Shown here one piece after another: positions 19,970 through 30,490 of a DNA stretch of 64,000 nucleotides. The stretch lies in the NCBI RefSeq assembly GCF_905147365.1, contig NC_056425.1, forward strand, positions 4,161,501-4,225,500, in the 5' to 3' direction. Position 1 is the first letter of the stretch. Each line of letters opens with the position of its first letter. Made by a program: the position numbers and the translations under genes. The notes under the pieces were generated by a model. The model had not been told where the DNA came from and searched no databases. It saw only the letters and a program-made list of their open reading frames with translations. The stretch comes from Aricia agestis (taxonomy: Eukaryota; Arthropoda; Insecta; Lepidoptera; Lycaenidae).

Positions 19970-20956
19970 ATGAAATTCCTCGCCTTCTTCGCTCTCTTGG
20001 CTGTGGCCAGCGCCGCGCCCGCCGAACAGGCCCCACCTTCCAACCGTGCCCTTCTGGACGTCATCGGAGCCATCCTCGCCAGCCTGAAGCCCAACCCCGT
20101 GGAAGCTGGACCAGCCATCGTCGAGCCCATCTCTGTTGGACCCGCTGTCGTTGACAACTTCGAGCCCATCTCTGTTGGACCCGCTGTCGTTGACAACTAC
20201 CAACCCATCTCTGTTGGACCCGCTGTCGTTGACAACTACCAGCCCATCTCTGTTGGACCCGCTGTCGTAGACAACTACCAGCCCATCTCTGTTGGACCCG
20301 CTATCGTTGACAACTACCAGCCCATCTCTGTTGGTCCCGCTGTCGTTGACAACTACCAGCCCATCTCTGTTGGACCCGCTATCGTTGACAACTACCAGCC
20401 CATCTCTGTTGGTCCCGCTGTCGTTGACAACTACCAACCAATCCTGGTCGGCCCAGCTGTTGTCGACAACTTCGAGCCATCTCCCGTCGTCATCGACACC
20501 CCCATAATCGTCGGCCCAGCCGTCGTTGACAGCATCGTGCCTACCCCCGTGGCCGTCGTCGACTCTCCCATCTCCGCCAGCCCCGCCGCAGAAGCTCACC
20601 CCGCCCCCGCTGCTCCCGCTTTCCCCTTCCCTTACGACGGCAGCTCTCCCCTCGTCCAAGTCGTTCTCAACATCAACAACGCTGAATCTGGCTCCATTGC
20701 TGGTAGCCCAGTAGCTATCGAGGGTCTCCCCATCAACCCCAGCCCCGCGGTCGTCACCGAGCCCATCGTCCCCACCCCCGTCTCCGTGGTGGAAAGCGAG
20801 ATTGTCCCCACCCCCGTCGTCGTCGTGGACCACATCGAGCCCACCCCCGTGCTCGTAGAGGAGATCATGCCCGAGCCCGTCGCCATCGGCACCCCTGTCC
20901 TCCCCGCCCCCATCATCCCCGAACCCGTCGCCATCCTCCCCGAGGAACTGAACTAA
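19970..20956 (+). CDS. Secreted 13-residue-repeat protein C
   Basis: This is a 328-residue paralogue. The signal peptide MKFLAFFALLAVASA is followed by a conserved helix-like LLDVIGAILASL and LKPNPVE. Nine exact-length 13-residue units (39 bp each, 20126-20476) of PISVGPAVVDNYQ type follow, then Pro/Ala-rich spacer, SSPLVQVVLNINNAESG and a tail ending PEPVAILPEELN. The ATG is six bases after the acceptor. There is no Cys; the only Lys after the signal region is in LKP. Codons are GC-rich at third positions, which opens long spurious frames on the other strand. Near-identity of promoter, intron and repeats with D and E indicates recent duplication or gene conversion. Molecular function is unknown. 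Confidence 0.88.
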   Translation: MKFLAFFALLAVASAAPAEQAPPSNRALLDVIGAILASLKPNPVEAGPAIVEPISVGPAVVDNFEPISVGPAVVDNYQPISVGPAVVDNYQPISVGPAVVDNYQPISVGPAIVDNYQPISVGPAVVDNYQPISVGPAIVDNYQPISVGPAVVDNYQPILVGPAVVDNFEPSPVVIDTPIIVGPAVVDSIVPTPVAVVDSPISASPAAEAHPAPAAPAFPFPYDGSSPLVQVVLNINNAESGSIAGSPVAIEGLPINPSPAVVTEPIVPTPVSVVESEIVPTPVVVVDHIEPTPVLVEEIMPEPVAIGTPVLPAPIIPEPVAILPEELN

Positions 20957-20990
20957 ACGAACCTTGATGATGAGTGAACGTTAAAAGCAT

Positions 20991-20996
20991 AATAAA
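20991..20996 (+). terminator. Poly(A) signal of gene C
   Basis: AATAAA lies 35 bp after the stop codon. Confidence 0.7.
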
Positions 20997-21604
20997 ACTT
21001 GTTGGTTTGTTAAAAAAATGTTTAATTTTATTAGAGGGTCCACCAAAAATGACATTTCTAGGAAGGGTTCAGCAATCAGCCACCAAAAAGATTTGAGAAC
21101 CGCTGATATACTATCATAGATGGATAGCGGACTTTTATCATATAAATATTGTAGATCTACAGCAGTATCAATTGTAGATCTACAGCAGTATCAATTAGAG
21201 GCACACAAAAGAAATTTGAAACAGTTAAAAGTGTCTTAAAACATTAGCAATGCCACAGATTTTTTTTCCAGCCTATCTGAATTACAAACATCTGCAAAAT
21301 TCCAAGTTAATTGACCTGAAAAGTAACGAAAAAACTTCGCTCCTTTTTATGACATGTCTATATCTCGTCATAACTCATAAACATCAAGAACTGAATGTAA
21401 ATGAGTGAATGAGTGACGTCCTTTGCACTCTCTGTGTATCTGTTAAGTGATAATAGGCGGATGTGACGTGTGTATGATGGTGTTTTACTCATACTGTCAA
21501 ATACCATCATTATCAGTATGCCTAACATCCTTAATGTCATGTTCACACCTTACCTACCGAGTACCGAGTAGGCGAGACAGTGCTCTCGGCCGACTTATGC
21601 CCTT

Positions 21605-21760
21605 TTTTATGAAATAAATGGGGCAAACGAGCAAACGTGTCACCTGATGGAAAGCAACTACCGTCGCTCATGGACACTCGCAACATCAGAGGAGCTGCGG
21701 GTGCGTTGCCGGCCTTCTAAGAGGGAATACGCTCTCTTCTTGAAGGTTTGCAGGTCCTAT
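21605..21760 (+). repeat. Rep-D fragment
   Basis: Gggcaaacgagcaaacg, cacctgatggaaagcaact and catggacactcgcaacatca match the Rep-D copies at 36.99 and 46.31 kb. It ends about 60 bp before a LINE. Confidence 0.75.
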
Positions 21761-21822
21761 CTTGAGAAGATCTATATTGAAACAAAATAAGTAAAATATC
21801 TTACTGAAAAGATATATTGTAA

Positions 21823-24320
21823 CCTACATTTCTTTTCCTGCGTAGTTTTAACAACATAGATTTGGAGGCACTTAAACGTGATTTAATTGATACTGACTGG
21901 TCGACTGTCTACTCTGCCAGTGACATTGATCTTAAGGTAAGGCTGCTAACTGAACTTTTAACTAACATCTTTAATAAGCATGCCCCTCTCAAGAGAGTCA
22001 AAATTAAACACGCACCAGCACCTTGGCTATCGTCTGATATCAGAACTATGATGGCCAAGCGTAATCGAGCTTGTTATCGCTATAGAAAACGACCGTCTGA
22101 CGAAAACTTAGCAAAGTACAAGTATCTCCGGAATCTCTGCAGTCGTCTGTGTAGAGATGCCAAAAGACGCCACATACATTCATCCATAGATCAAACCAAC
22201 CCTTCCCAACTTTGGAAATTTCTTTCTACACTCGGAGTAGGAAAGACTTCATCATATTTAGACAACACCTTAGACCTAAATTCTCTTAATTCTCACTTCT
22301 CTCGGCCTCCTGTAGTCATAGATCGGGTTACTAAAGAGCGCACCGTATCCCATCTCTCTTCCTCTCCTCTCCCTCCTTGCACTGCGTTCTCATTTACACC
22401 TGTTACTGAGGACGATGTTATTAAACATATGGCAGCTATTAAATCTACTGCTGTAGGTAATGATGATCTCAGCTCCCGTATGTTATCCCTTTCCCTTCCC
22501 GAACTCTTGCCAGTTCTCACTCATATATTTAATCACTCCCTGGCAACGAGCTGCTTTCCTTCGGCATGGAAACGTGCCGACGTCATTCCCTTGCCCAAAA
22601 CCCCTAATCCCTCTTCCTTATCCCATTACAGACCCATCTCCATATTACCTTACCTTTCCAAAGTACTTGAACATATTGTGCATAAACAGCTTTCCCATTT
22701 TTTATCATCCAACCATTTGCTTTCCCCTTTCCAATCCGGCTTCCGTCCTGGTCACAGTACTGTGACAGCACTGCTTAAAGTTACTGATGACCTACGCCTT
22801 GCTTTAGAAAATAAATGTATCTCCATACTAGTGTTACTTGACTTTAGCAATGCGTTTAATTCTGTTGACTTCGACATCCTTCTTTCAGTCCTTCGCTCCC
22901 TTAACCTCTCCTCTTCCGTGATAAACTGGCTAGATTCATATCTCCGGGGACGATCACAGCGAGTCCGCTTTGGTGAGGCTGTCTCTGACTGGTCCGATCT
23001 TGATGCAGGAGTGCCTCAAGGTGGCGTTCTCTCTCCTCTCCTTTTTTCAATATTTATAAATAATATCACTCTAATAATAACATCTTACTTCCATCTCTAC
23101 GCGGACGACTTGCAGATTTATCGTCATTCTCACATTCTGGATATTGACTCTACGGTTGGCGACATTAACTCAGATCTCGAACGCATAGCAGATTGGGCTA
23201 AGTCATTCGGCTTGTTAGTCAATCCTGGCAAATCACAAGCAATAATTATTGGCAGCAGGTATATGACACAACGGCTTAGTAACGTGCCTAGTGTCATTTA
23301 CAATGGTACCGTAATTAATTACACAGATTCGGCCAAAAACCTAGGTATAATTCTAGACTGTAACCTATCGTGGATTCATCAGGTCACTGAAGTGAGCAGG
23401 AAAGTGCACTACTCACTGCACACGTTGAGATGCCTCCAAAACTTTTTACCCATACAGACCAAAATTTTCCTTGTCCAAGCACTCATATTTCCCATCCTCG
23501 ACTACGCCGATTCCTGCTACCTAGACGTCACTGAAGAGCAGTTAACGAGGTTGGAGCGCTTACAGAACCTCTGTATCCGTTTTATATTTGGTCTGAGAAA
23601 GTATGATCACATCTCGGCCTACCGCTCCAAACTCAAGTGGCTTCCTATTCGTCTCCGTCGCAACTCCCATATCCTTTCCATGCTTTACAACATCCTTTAT
23701 AATCCTCTCTCTCCTCCATACCTCCTTGACCGCTTCAACTTCTCTCGCCCTCCCGATATCCCATGCAGGTCCAACGTCCGGTCAAACCTCTCCCTCCCCT
23801 CCCATCGTTCCAATTTCTACTCCTATTCCTTTACTGTTCATGCGGTCAGATTGTGGAACTCGCTTCCTCACACCATCCGTGATAGTCCCACCATTGCTGT
23901 CTTTAAACGTCGATTGAAAGAGCACTACCTTGAATCTCTATCCATTTAAGTACCATTATTATATGTACATATAGTATTTATTTATTATAGTTATATTATT
24001 ATATCTTATAAATATAGCATTTTGTATTATATTGATATTTATTTTTTATTTGTTTTGTCATTTTCATATATATTATCTTTTGTCGTTTTAGTATTATAGT
24101 ATGTATTAGTTTTACTTTTAACGAGCATATATTATTATTGTAAATTTAATGTAATCATATTCGTGCACGTCCTATCTGCTGTTTTAATCCTATCTCTCTC
24201 CGTAGGGCTGCTGGAAGAGATTTCTTTTAGAAATAAGCAGATCCTTTGTGTCGTCTTTCTGTGTAAACTGTTATATTGTTATATTTCCTGTGCACAATAA
24301 ATTATAAATAAAAATAAAAA
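21823..24320 (+). mobile_element. 5'-truncated CR1/Jockey-group LINE with intact reverse transcriptase
   Basis: A frame opened by the stop at 21820-21822 runs to 23949. The endonuclease is missing, so the element is 5'-truncated. The 3' part (23950-24320) is an AT-rich UTR ending in an A-rich tail (aaataaaaataaaaaaattg). No target duplication could be identified by eye. Confidence 0.75.
21862..23949 (+). CDS. LINE reverse transcriptase ORF (endonuclease missing)
   Basis: This is an open frame of about 695 residues with no ATG at its start; the first codon used is TTG, and the frame extends a little further upstream, as expected of a 5'-truncated copy. Palm blocks are all present: HYRPISILPYLSK, FRPGHSTVTALL, LLDFSNAFNSVD (first catalytic Asp), GVPQGGVLSPLLFS and YADDLQIYRHS (catalytic Asp pair), then a thumb and C-terminal region. 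No stop or frameshift interrupts it, so the insertion is young. It cannot act autonomously without its endonuclease. No host role is implied. Confidence 0.85.
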   Translation: MEALKRDLIDTDWSTVYSASDIDLKVRLLTELLTNIFNKHAPLKRVKIKHAPAPWLSSDIRTMMAKRNRACYRYRKRPSDENLAKYKYLRNLCSRLCRDAKRRHIHSSIDQTNPSQLWKFLSTLGVGKTSSYLDNTLDLNSLNSHFSRPPVVIDRVTKERTVSHLSSSPLPPCTAFSFTPVTEDDVIKHMAAIKSTAVGNDDLSSRMLSLSLPELLPVLTHIFNHSLATSCFPSAWKRADVIPLPKTPNPSSLSHYRPISILPYLSKVLEHIVHKQLSHFLSSNHLLSPFQSGFRPGHSTVTALLKVTDDLRLALENKCISILVLLDFSNAFNSVDFDILLSVLRSLNLSSSVINWLDSYLRGRSQRVRFGEAVSDWSDLDAGVPQGGVLSPLLFSIFINNITLIITSYFHLYADDLQIYRHSHILDIDSTVGDINSDLERIADWAKSFGLLVNPGKSQAIIIGSRYMTQRLSNVPSVIYNGTVINYTDSAKNLGIILDCNLSWIHQVTEVSRKVHYSLHTLRCLQNFLPIQTKIFLVQALIFPILDYADSCYLDVTEEQLTRLERLQNLCIRFIFGLRKYDHISAYRSKLKWLPIRLRRNSHILSMLYNILYNPLSPPYLLDRFNFSRPPDIPCRSNVRSNLSLPSHRSNFYSYSFTVHAVRLWNSLPHTIRDSPTIAVFKRRLKEHYLESLSI

Positions 24321-24419
24321 AATTGTTTCCAACACTTCATTTTGCGCAGAGCAATGAGTTTCTAAAATACTTATAGAGTAGCAATGTCTTACAAAAGATT
24401 CTCAGAAATGCGTAACCAC

Positions 24420-24765
24420 TTTTTTGTTAAAAAGACAATGTCAGGTCATATATTTGTTATGTCATTATGTATGTGAGATATGCCTGCAGGCTACTTCGAA
24501 GTGGCAACGCGTTGCTACCGTAAACTTCCAATCTAGTTACGTTAGTAACATAGAATATCATTGGCGCAGAGTAGGTAACACGTGTTTAATTCCCACTTGC
24601 CATATACATCTATGAATATGCACGAAAAATATAGTGTTGTCACCCCTTTTTTCAAGATGGCGGCCGGGGCACAAGAGTGGCGACCCCACAAACTTGAGGT
24701 TAAGCTTCGATTAAGCTCATGTAACATTTCAATGGCAATATTATTCGTTTTCTTAATTTTTATAG
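24420..24765. other. Intergenic, nothing recognised
   Basis: Short open frames on both strands (24424-24615, 24582-24947) have no domain and overlap a Rep-G fragment. Confidence 0.45.
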
Positions 24766-24855
24766 ATAAAGTACTAGATAATATACTTAGTAGGGACGTC
24801 AAAATGATCCAGCCCTGCCCCCCCCCCCCCCTCGGTACGCCCATGGACATTGTTG
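24765..24855. repeat. Rep-G fragment
   Basis: Gtactagataatatacttag, a C14 run and cggtacgcccatgg match the 11.88-12.19 kb element in part. Confidence 0.65.
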
Positions 24856-24857
24856 TT

Positions 24858-24957
24858 TTATTTATTTTTATAAAGTGGACGTGTGCCAATAATGATAAAA
24901 TGTGGATGCATAATTATAGCAATTTGCCACCACTTTCTACCTATTGATAGATTGTTA
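24858..24957 (+). promoter_or_regulatory. Detached distal upstream block of gene D
   Basis: The phrases gttttatttatttttataaa, atgataaaatgtggatgc and ctattgatagattgtta match 19014-19115 upstream of C and 42250-42305 upstream of E. It now lies 7.4 kb from the D TATA box because of insertions. Confidence 0.6.
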
Positions 24958-25120
24958 TCCATACTAATATTATAAATGCGAAAGTATCTCTGTCTGTCTG
25001 TCTGTCTGTCTGTCTCGCTTTCACCCACGCCAAAACTACTGAACCGATTGCAATGAAATTTTGTACACAGTTATTCTAGAGTCTGAGAAAGGACATAGGC
25101 TACATTTTGATGTGGGAAAA
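24958..25120 (-). repeat. Lep1-like 3'-end fragment with (ctgt)n
   Basis: Tactaatattataaatgcga, ctgtctgtctgtctgtctgt and accgattgcaatgaaatttt match 17640-17790 in reverse. Confidence 0.75.
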
Positions 25121-25164
25121 TATCTTATTTCCATGAAAATAGCGATGAAAATGAATTCGCATTG

Positions 25165-25345
25165 CTCGTGGCCAGCGCTCATCCCGGGGGTCCTGGGTTC
25201 GAGTCCCGCAGGCGGAACAAAAAGTTTTCAATGTTCCTGGGTCTTGGATGTGTATTAAAATAATATTTCAAAAATCTTAAATGTATTAATTTATGTATAA
25301 TATTATAAAAAATCCAGAAATATATCGATGCAATGAACATTTTAG
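25165..25345 (+). mobile_element. SINE-1, partial, plus orientation
   Basis: B-box-like gggttcgagtccc at 25195-25207, then ggcggaacaaaaag and the body ttaatgtgtattaaaat-like. The head is degraded. Confidence 0.65.
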
Positions 25346-25349
25346 TTCT

Positions 25350-25990
25350 AATACTATTCAACAGATGGCGTTTTATTTTTTAATCTATTGTAACATAGAA
25401 CTAATCATACTTATTAGTTAGTATATTTTTGTTTATACTTTTTAATATGTTAGAATATTATGTTTAATAATATAATCACTTGGTATAATAATAATCAATC
25501 TCCATATCACATTAGAAGGTTCCAAATAATCTATTTTTAGTGTTCACCTTTTTTTTTTTATATATAGATCGGTAAATTATTATGTATTAGTTACTGAGCA
25601 AATGTTATTGTTTGCAATGTATTTTTTAATAGTGTGCACATATGTTACCTTACAATCCAGGTCATAAACTGTATTTATCATTTTACTTCATTTTGATTGT
25701 AATGTGTTTTGTGCAATAAAAAAAAATAAATAAATAAAAAAAAAATCTATCTTATCTTATAGAACTCCTACTGCATTTCTAATATATGTGACAAGTTGAC
25801 AACAGAAAGCGCTCTAAAATAAAGGAGCTCGAGTGTACCGTGTTGGTCTATATTCCATCCAGAAAATATAACAATGCAATCAACATTTTAATTCTAATAT
25901 ATGAAAACAGATGGCGTTTTATTTTTTACTTTATTATTGTAACAGAACTAATCATACCTACTTTACTATATAATATTGTTTTTATTCATA
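25350..25990. other. AT-rich repeat-like DNA
   Basis: Two stretches share aacagatggcgttttatttttt (25361 and 25909 regions), showing a diverged internal duplication. A tail of aaaaaaataaataaataaaa occurs at 25720-25745. No gene is seen. Confidence 0.45.
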
Positions 25991-25992
25991 AC

Positions 25993-26100
25993 TAGCTGTT
26001 GCCCGCGACTTCGTCTGCGTGGACTTTAGTTTATAGCGCGCGGTGTCAACAAAATTTGACAAATTTAAAAACTTTTTAAAACCCTGGTAAGTGGTACCCC
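25993..26100 (+). repeat. Lep1-like 5'-end fragment
   Basis: Ctagctgttgcccgcgactt and agcgcgcggtgtcaacaaaa match the 17.0 kb element start. Confidence 0.75.
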
Positions 26101-26105
26101 TCTTA

Positions 26106-26178
26106 GGGCCGCGCTACACCGAAATGGCAGCGCTGAAAGTGCTCGCCTCGCCGCTGCCATTCCGGTGTAGCGCGGCCC
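26106..26178. mobile_element. 73-bp micro-element with TTA duplication
   Basis: Arms gggccgcgctacaccg and cggtgtagcgcggccc extend to about 29 bp with one mismatch around an 18-nt centre. TTA directly repeats at 26103-26105 and 26179-26181, as in PIF/Harbinger-type insertions. Confidence 0.75.
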
Positions 26179-26223
26179 TTAATTAATCAAAATACCCAAA
26201 AACAGCTGTGCAGTGTGCACATA

Positions 26224-26620
26224 ATCTATACTAATATTATAAATGCGAAAGTATCTCTGTCTGTCTGTCTGTCTGTCAGTCTCGCTTTCACGCCAAACGC
26301 CAAAACTTCCGAACCGATTGTAATGCAATGAAATTTTGTATACAGATAGTCTAAAGCCTGAGAAAGGACATAGGCTACTTTTTTACTGGAAAAAAGGGTT
26401 GTTGGGGGTGAAAATGCGTAAATTTGTTCAAATTAAGTTAGTTCCAACAATTCATAATAGATGGCGCCGTGCGTCTTCTACATCGCGCTGAAGCTTGCTC
26501 AAAAGTCTTTCTATAAGACGTGGTATCATCTTACATTTAAGTTTCGATTTTTTTCGATTGTTATATCTATTCTACGGTATTAAATAACTCAGTACTTTAT
26601 CTGTGTGTGACGTAACCTTA

Positions 26621-26651
<31 letters not shown>

Positions 26652-27167
26652 TCTATGGACGCTTCACACCACGTCAGTCTGGCCCCGTGCTAAGTACCTA
26701 AAGGACTTGTGTTACAGGTACCAGACAACGGAAATATATTTAATACTTTTATACTATACATATATTTAAGATTTTTATTATATCATACACATATTTAATA
26801 CACATCCAGACCCGGGAACTTTGAAAACTCTTTGTTCCGTCGGCGGGATTCGAACCCGCGACCTCCGGCTTGAGCTACCGACGCGCTCACCACTGAGCCA
26901 CAGAGGTTGTCATCATGTTAAATCTATCAATGATAAATAGTTTATGGGTAAAGTTGTGTAATTGGAGGGCTAAATAAGCTTTAAAATTTGGCATAAAATA
27001 TAAAGTTTAATATAAAAAAATGAAATACTTATTGTGTGCACACTGCACAGCTGTATTGATTTAAGGGGTACCAGGTTTTTTTTATAAAAGCTTTTGACAC
27101 CAATTTTGTTGACATCGCGCGCTATAAACTGAAGTCCACGCGGACGAAGTCGCGGGCAACAGCTAGT
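26224..27167 (-). mobile_element. Lep1-like element, full-length copy with nested SINE-1
   Basis: It runs from tactaatattataaatgcga to gtcgcgggcaacagctag. A SINE-1 (26651-26911), with an (aat)n tail at 26620-26650, interrupts it within ccttaaa. Compare the uninterrupted 18530-18560. Confidence 0.75.
26620..26911 (-). mobile_element. SINE-1 (copy 2), nested, with (AAT)n tail
   Basis: Tail aataataataataat at 26620-26650; B-box on the minus strand gggttcgaatccc (complement of 26849-26861); A-box tggctcagtgg near 26890-26900. A TTAAA-type direct repeat appears at both junctions. Confidence 0.8.
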
Positions 27168-27175
27168 TCTAAATA

Positions 27176-27244
27176 AAGCTACCTAATCAATTTTACGACG
27201 ACCATAAAATCATTAAAAATCATGATTCATGATATTATCTGACA
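27176..27244 (+). promoter_or_regulatory. Detached middle upstream block of gene D
   Basis: Agctacctaatcaatttta through gatattatctgac matches 19617-19680 (C) and 42315-42388 (E). In D it ends abruptly at the hAT end at 27245. Confidence 0.7.
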
Positions 27245-27639
27245 CAGGGCCGGATTAACTATCTCGTGGCCCTAGGCACAGCTAGTTTCGGGGCCCCCTT
27301 TTTCATGCCAAAACAACGCAATTTGAAAAAAATTCTGTCTAGATTACGAAATAGAATAAAGGTATCATCATCATCAATAACAGATCGTAGTCATCAGTCA
27401 TCACATTGCAAAGGTATACATATGCTTTCCTTCAAGTGAAAGGACTTTTGCCACAATCTACAGGACGAAGCATCGGAGTCATACACTGTAAAGCTTTCTG
27501 GAAACTGGTAACTCTGAGACAAAGCCTTAGTCGCATCGGCTCTTACACACCATCTAGTCTGTCCTGTCTGATACTCTTTTTAAAACCAATGACATAGTAA
27601 AATTTTACTACGCCAATGACGATAATTGCTTAAATTTTC

Positions 27640-28560
27640 ATCATCGTTTTTAAGATGCTTGAGCATAATTGCCCAGAGATGAATTTAAGGCAAAAAAAAG
27701 TTGTGTAGTGCCTGTACTAATCCGAAAAATGAAATTGCTCCAACGCAGCTCTCAGCTGCACGTACTCTAAGCAAATAGAAAAGGAATGCGCTGCACATGG
27801 AACGTAGTGTGCGAGGGGATTCATTTTCTTAAGGTGCGCCTGAGACCATTGTAACAACCGGACATATTCGACGCATTGTCGTAAGACTGGCCCCTGAGAT
27901 TTTTGATATCAATGCCATGTCAATTTAAAAAATCGGGTTGGCCAGGCTTTCCCTTTTGTGACTTTCCATAGGAATAAATCCAAGAAAACATTCTGATACA
28001 TCTCCATTTGACGCAACGTATCGCAGTACCACGGTCAATATGTCTGGGTTTCAGTCCACGCTGATTGAGTAAGATTTGGCTTCAACAATTTCGTTCACAA
28101 TGAATTTTAAATCCTTATTTCCCTATATTTAAATCAGTTCCTCGCACATTGTTGACGAATACGATTGCTTTCTTGCCTATTGAACCATATTTGGCTAAAC
28201 GAGAACTGAGGAACGGGTCGTTTTCTGCAATTAACTCTCAAATTCACAAATAATTGCTATTACGTTAAGAACGTTAGACACATCCCGTGGTGATAACGAA
28301 GATTTCGTTATCACCACGGGATGATAAAAATTTAATCACTGAGACCACTTTTTGTAAAACTTTTACCCAATATTTATTTCTTTGATTACTGTAATTTCTA
28401 AAGAGGTTATTAAGATTCGTCCTTGAACACGTCGTCTACTATATAATCAGTGTTCTGTTGTTGTTCAATGAGCTTGTTTTGTTTCTCTTGCCACTTTTTA
28501 CGTTTTTCCTTAGTACCCCTTTGATATTTTTTCTTCACGGGTACTTCCGACTCCGACATA
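27640..28560 (-). pseudogene. hAT (ZMYM1/DUF4371-like) transposase remnant
   Basis: On the minus strand an ATG complementary to 28558-28560 opens a basic 49-codon frame (MSESEVPVKKK...). Further downstream, broken frames read ESHKRESL, then GQSYDNASNMSGCYNG (27890-27843) and HLKKMNPLAHYVPCAAHSF (to about 27780). The QSYDNASNMSG and CAAHS phrases are typical of the transposase domain shared by ZMYM1-like proteins. Several stops and frameshifts make it dead. A 20-bp hairpin (28281-28323) interrupts it. Confidence 0.7.
28281..28323. repeat. Perfect 20-bp hairpin with 3-nt loop
   Basis: Catcccgtggtgataacgaa, loop gat, then the exact reverse complement. It lies inside the hAT transposase remnant. 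Confidence 0.9.
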
Positions 28561-28570
28561 TATTTTAAGA

Positions 28571-28740
28571 GCCTATGCTGTCCCACTGCTGGGCAAAGGC
28601 CTCCCCCAAAGTCTTCGAATCCTGTCGATCCAACGCAACCTGGCTCGTATTTGTCTAGGTCATCGCGCCATCTTTTTCGACGCCAGCCATGGCGGCGCTG
28701 TCTATCGTCTGGTACCCATTCTGTGGTGATCTTGGTCCTG
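28571..28740. repeat. Dispersed lepidopteran repeat fragment
   Basis: Cccactgctgggcaaaggcc is a phrase common to LINE-related repeats in moths and butterflies. No frame is intact. Confidence 0.45.
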
Positions 28741-29008
28741 AAAAAAAAATGTCAATTACCACGTGATTCGTGCGGAATTTACACTTAACTAAGTTCACTC
28801 ATTTCATACTACAAGTTCACAATTAATTATTATCTACTAGCTGTTGCCCGCAACTTCGTCCGCGTGAATGTATGTTATTGTTACGGTACATGGTATACGG
28901 ACACGTGGTGCCATCTAGCGACAAACCAGCGAAGCTGACCGAGGGAGCACAGGCAACATAAATCCCCTACTCAATACTAGACGGCATGAGGTGCGCAAGT
29001 ACATATTC

Positions 29009-29237
29009 GAACCTTCTAGAATGGTCCAATGTTTGTTTACGTGTTTACCGTTTATTTGTTTGCGTGTTTACGTATTTTAATTTAGACCTTATGACTGAGT
29101 CCATAAGGTCTAAATTAAATTCAACTTATTGGACTTATCGTAAGGACGGCAGTTTTATTGTGGTACATGCTCGAGCCTCCTAGAAAGTTCCCACGGCTGT
29201 TTACTTGTTTACGTGAATCGGGAACTTTCTGGAATTC
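29009..29237 (+). promoter_or_regulatory. Heat-shock-element-like motifs in the solo LTR
   Basis: GAACCTTCTAGAA (29009-29021) and GAACTTTCTGGAA (29222-29234) each fit three alternating GAA/TTC units with 2-base spacing, the classical heat-shock-factor site. A two-unit match GAAAGTTC lies at 29183-29190. The second three-unit site ends 12 bases before the TATA box. Confidence 0.6.
29076..29119. repeat. Perfect 18-bp hairpin in the solo LTR
   Basis: Tttaatttagaccttatg (29076-29093), loop actgagtc, then the exact reverse complement (29102-29119). Confidence 0.85.
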
Positions 29238-30067
29238 GTCTAGCTGTATAAAAAGCCGCAGGCAGGCCCGGCGAGTCAGTTCAATCTGAGCGATCTTCGA
29301 GGCGACAACAAGTGATCAATAGTGAGTGAACCAGTGAAACCTGCGACTTGGCTACGACCTAGGACAGTGATAGTGCTTAGTGATTGGACCTAGTGATTAG
29401 TGTTTGGACTTAGTGCTAAGTGTTGTGACCTAGTGTTTAGTGCAGTGTTAATAAAGTCTTCAAGAGAGTCACCAGGTCTTTCTCTCCAAATCCTCGAACC
29501 CTAGCACGTAACATTATCAAAATCGAGATTTAGAAAATTGAACATCTATCTACTACCTAATACTATTTTATTTGGATCTATATTAGGTACATACGAAATT
29601 TTTAATTTACATTTTAATTTACAAAGACCCAGGAAACTTGAACCTCAGATAGGTACTTATCGTTTTGAAAAGAACCTCAGATAGGTACGTTTTAAAAAAT
29701 CCTTTTTTCGAAGGGAAACAAATTGGAATTTGTTGTGTTAGACTGTTGCCAATAATAATTGTGACAAAAACCTTTGAAGGCACGGATTAAGTTCCTATAG
29801 CGCTGTCCACGATATCACCGTAGTATGCGACATCAGATTTACACTGTAGGTTGTCTAGCATTGTAGTTACTTCGTCTTGGCAGAAAAAACTCTCACAGAG
29901 AACATGATGAAAGGTTTATTCAAACATACTGCCTTCGGTCGTACATATTCTAGCATTTCTACCTATGTGCTCGACCGATGCTAGTAACTTAGATCCGTAA
30001 AGTTTGACTTTAAAATTTCCATGGCTCTTTGGTTGTCGTTGTAAATTTCGAGGAGTTTCTTAAATTC

Positions 30068-30490
30068 CATTACTTATCAAGTCACCGTTTTTAGGGTTCC
30101 GTACCCAAAGGGTAAAAACGGGACCCTATTACTAAGACTACGTTGTCTGTCCGTCTGTCTTCTCCAGGCTGTATCTCAAGAATCTTTATAGCTCGAGTTC
30201 TGAAATTTTTACAGATTGTGTATATCTGTTGCCGCTATAACAACAAATACTGAAAACAAAATAAAATCAATATTTAAGGAGGGCTCCCATACAACAAACA
30301 TGATTTTTTTGGCCTTTTTTGCTCGATATCAAAAATTACAACAGGCAGGCAGTTAAAATTTTCACAAAATCCTTAATTATATGTATACTTTAATAATTAA
30401 TAATACAGTTAGAATATAATTAAAATTTAAGGGGGGCTCTCATACAAAAACACACCCTTCGTGCGCGAGTCCGACTCGCAGTTGGCCGAT
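30068..30490. repeat. Rep-F element
   Basis: Agggttccgtacccaaaggg at the start; cccttcgtgcgcgagtccga and agttggccgatttt at the end. It is non-coding. Confidence 0.7.

Larger units (their letters stand above)
28879..29513 (+). mobile_element. Solo LTR of a Ty3/gypsy-like element
   Basis: The 635-bp unit begins TGTTACGG and ends CGTAACA, with TTAT directly repeated at 28875-28878 and 29514-29517, the 4-bp duplication usual for this group. It has a TATA box (TATAAAA, 29247-29253), a possible initiator (tcagttc near 29276) and AATAAA at 29450-29455, in correct LTR order. Heat-shock-element-like motifs lie just upstream of the TATA box. It sits inside a Lep1-like fragment that lies inside the hAT element. 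No internal region remains. Confidence 0.8.

Noticed and set aside
19886..20833. Long minus-strand frame (315 codons) opposite gene C, and similar ones opposite A (4268-5190), B (9838-10695), D (32791-33744), E (42579-43460) and F (61734-62539)
   Set aside because: They are antisense shadows of GC3-rich repeat codons (VVNDSG-type text). They lack signal peptides and splice context, and the sense frames have promoters, acceptors and poly(A) signals.
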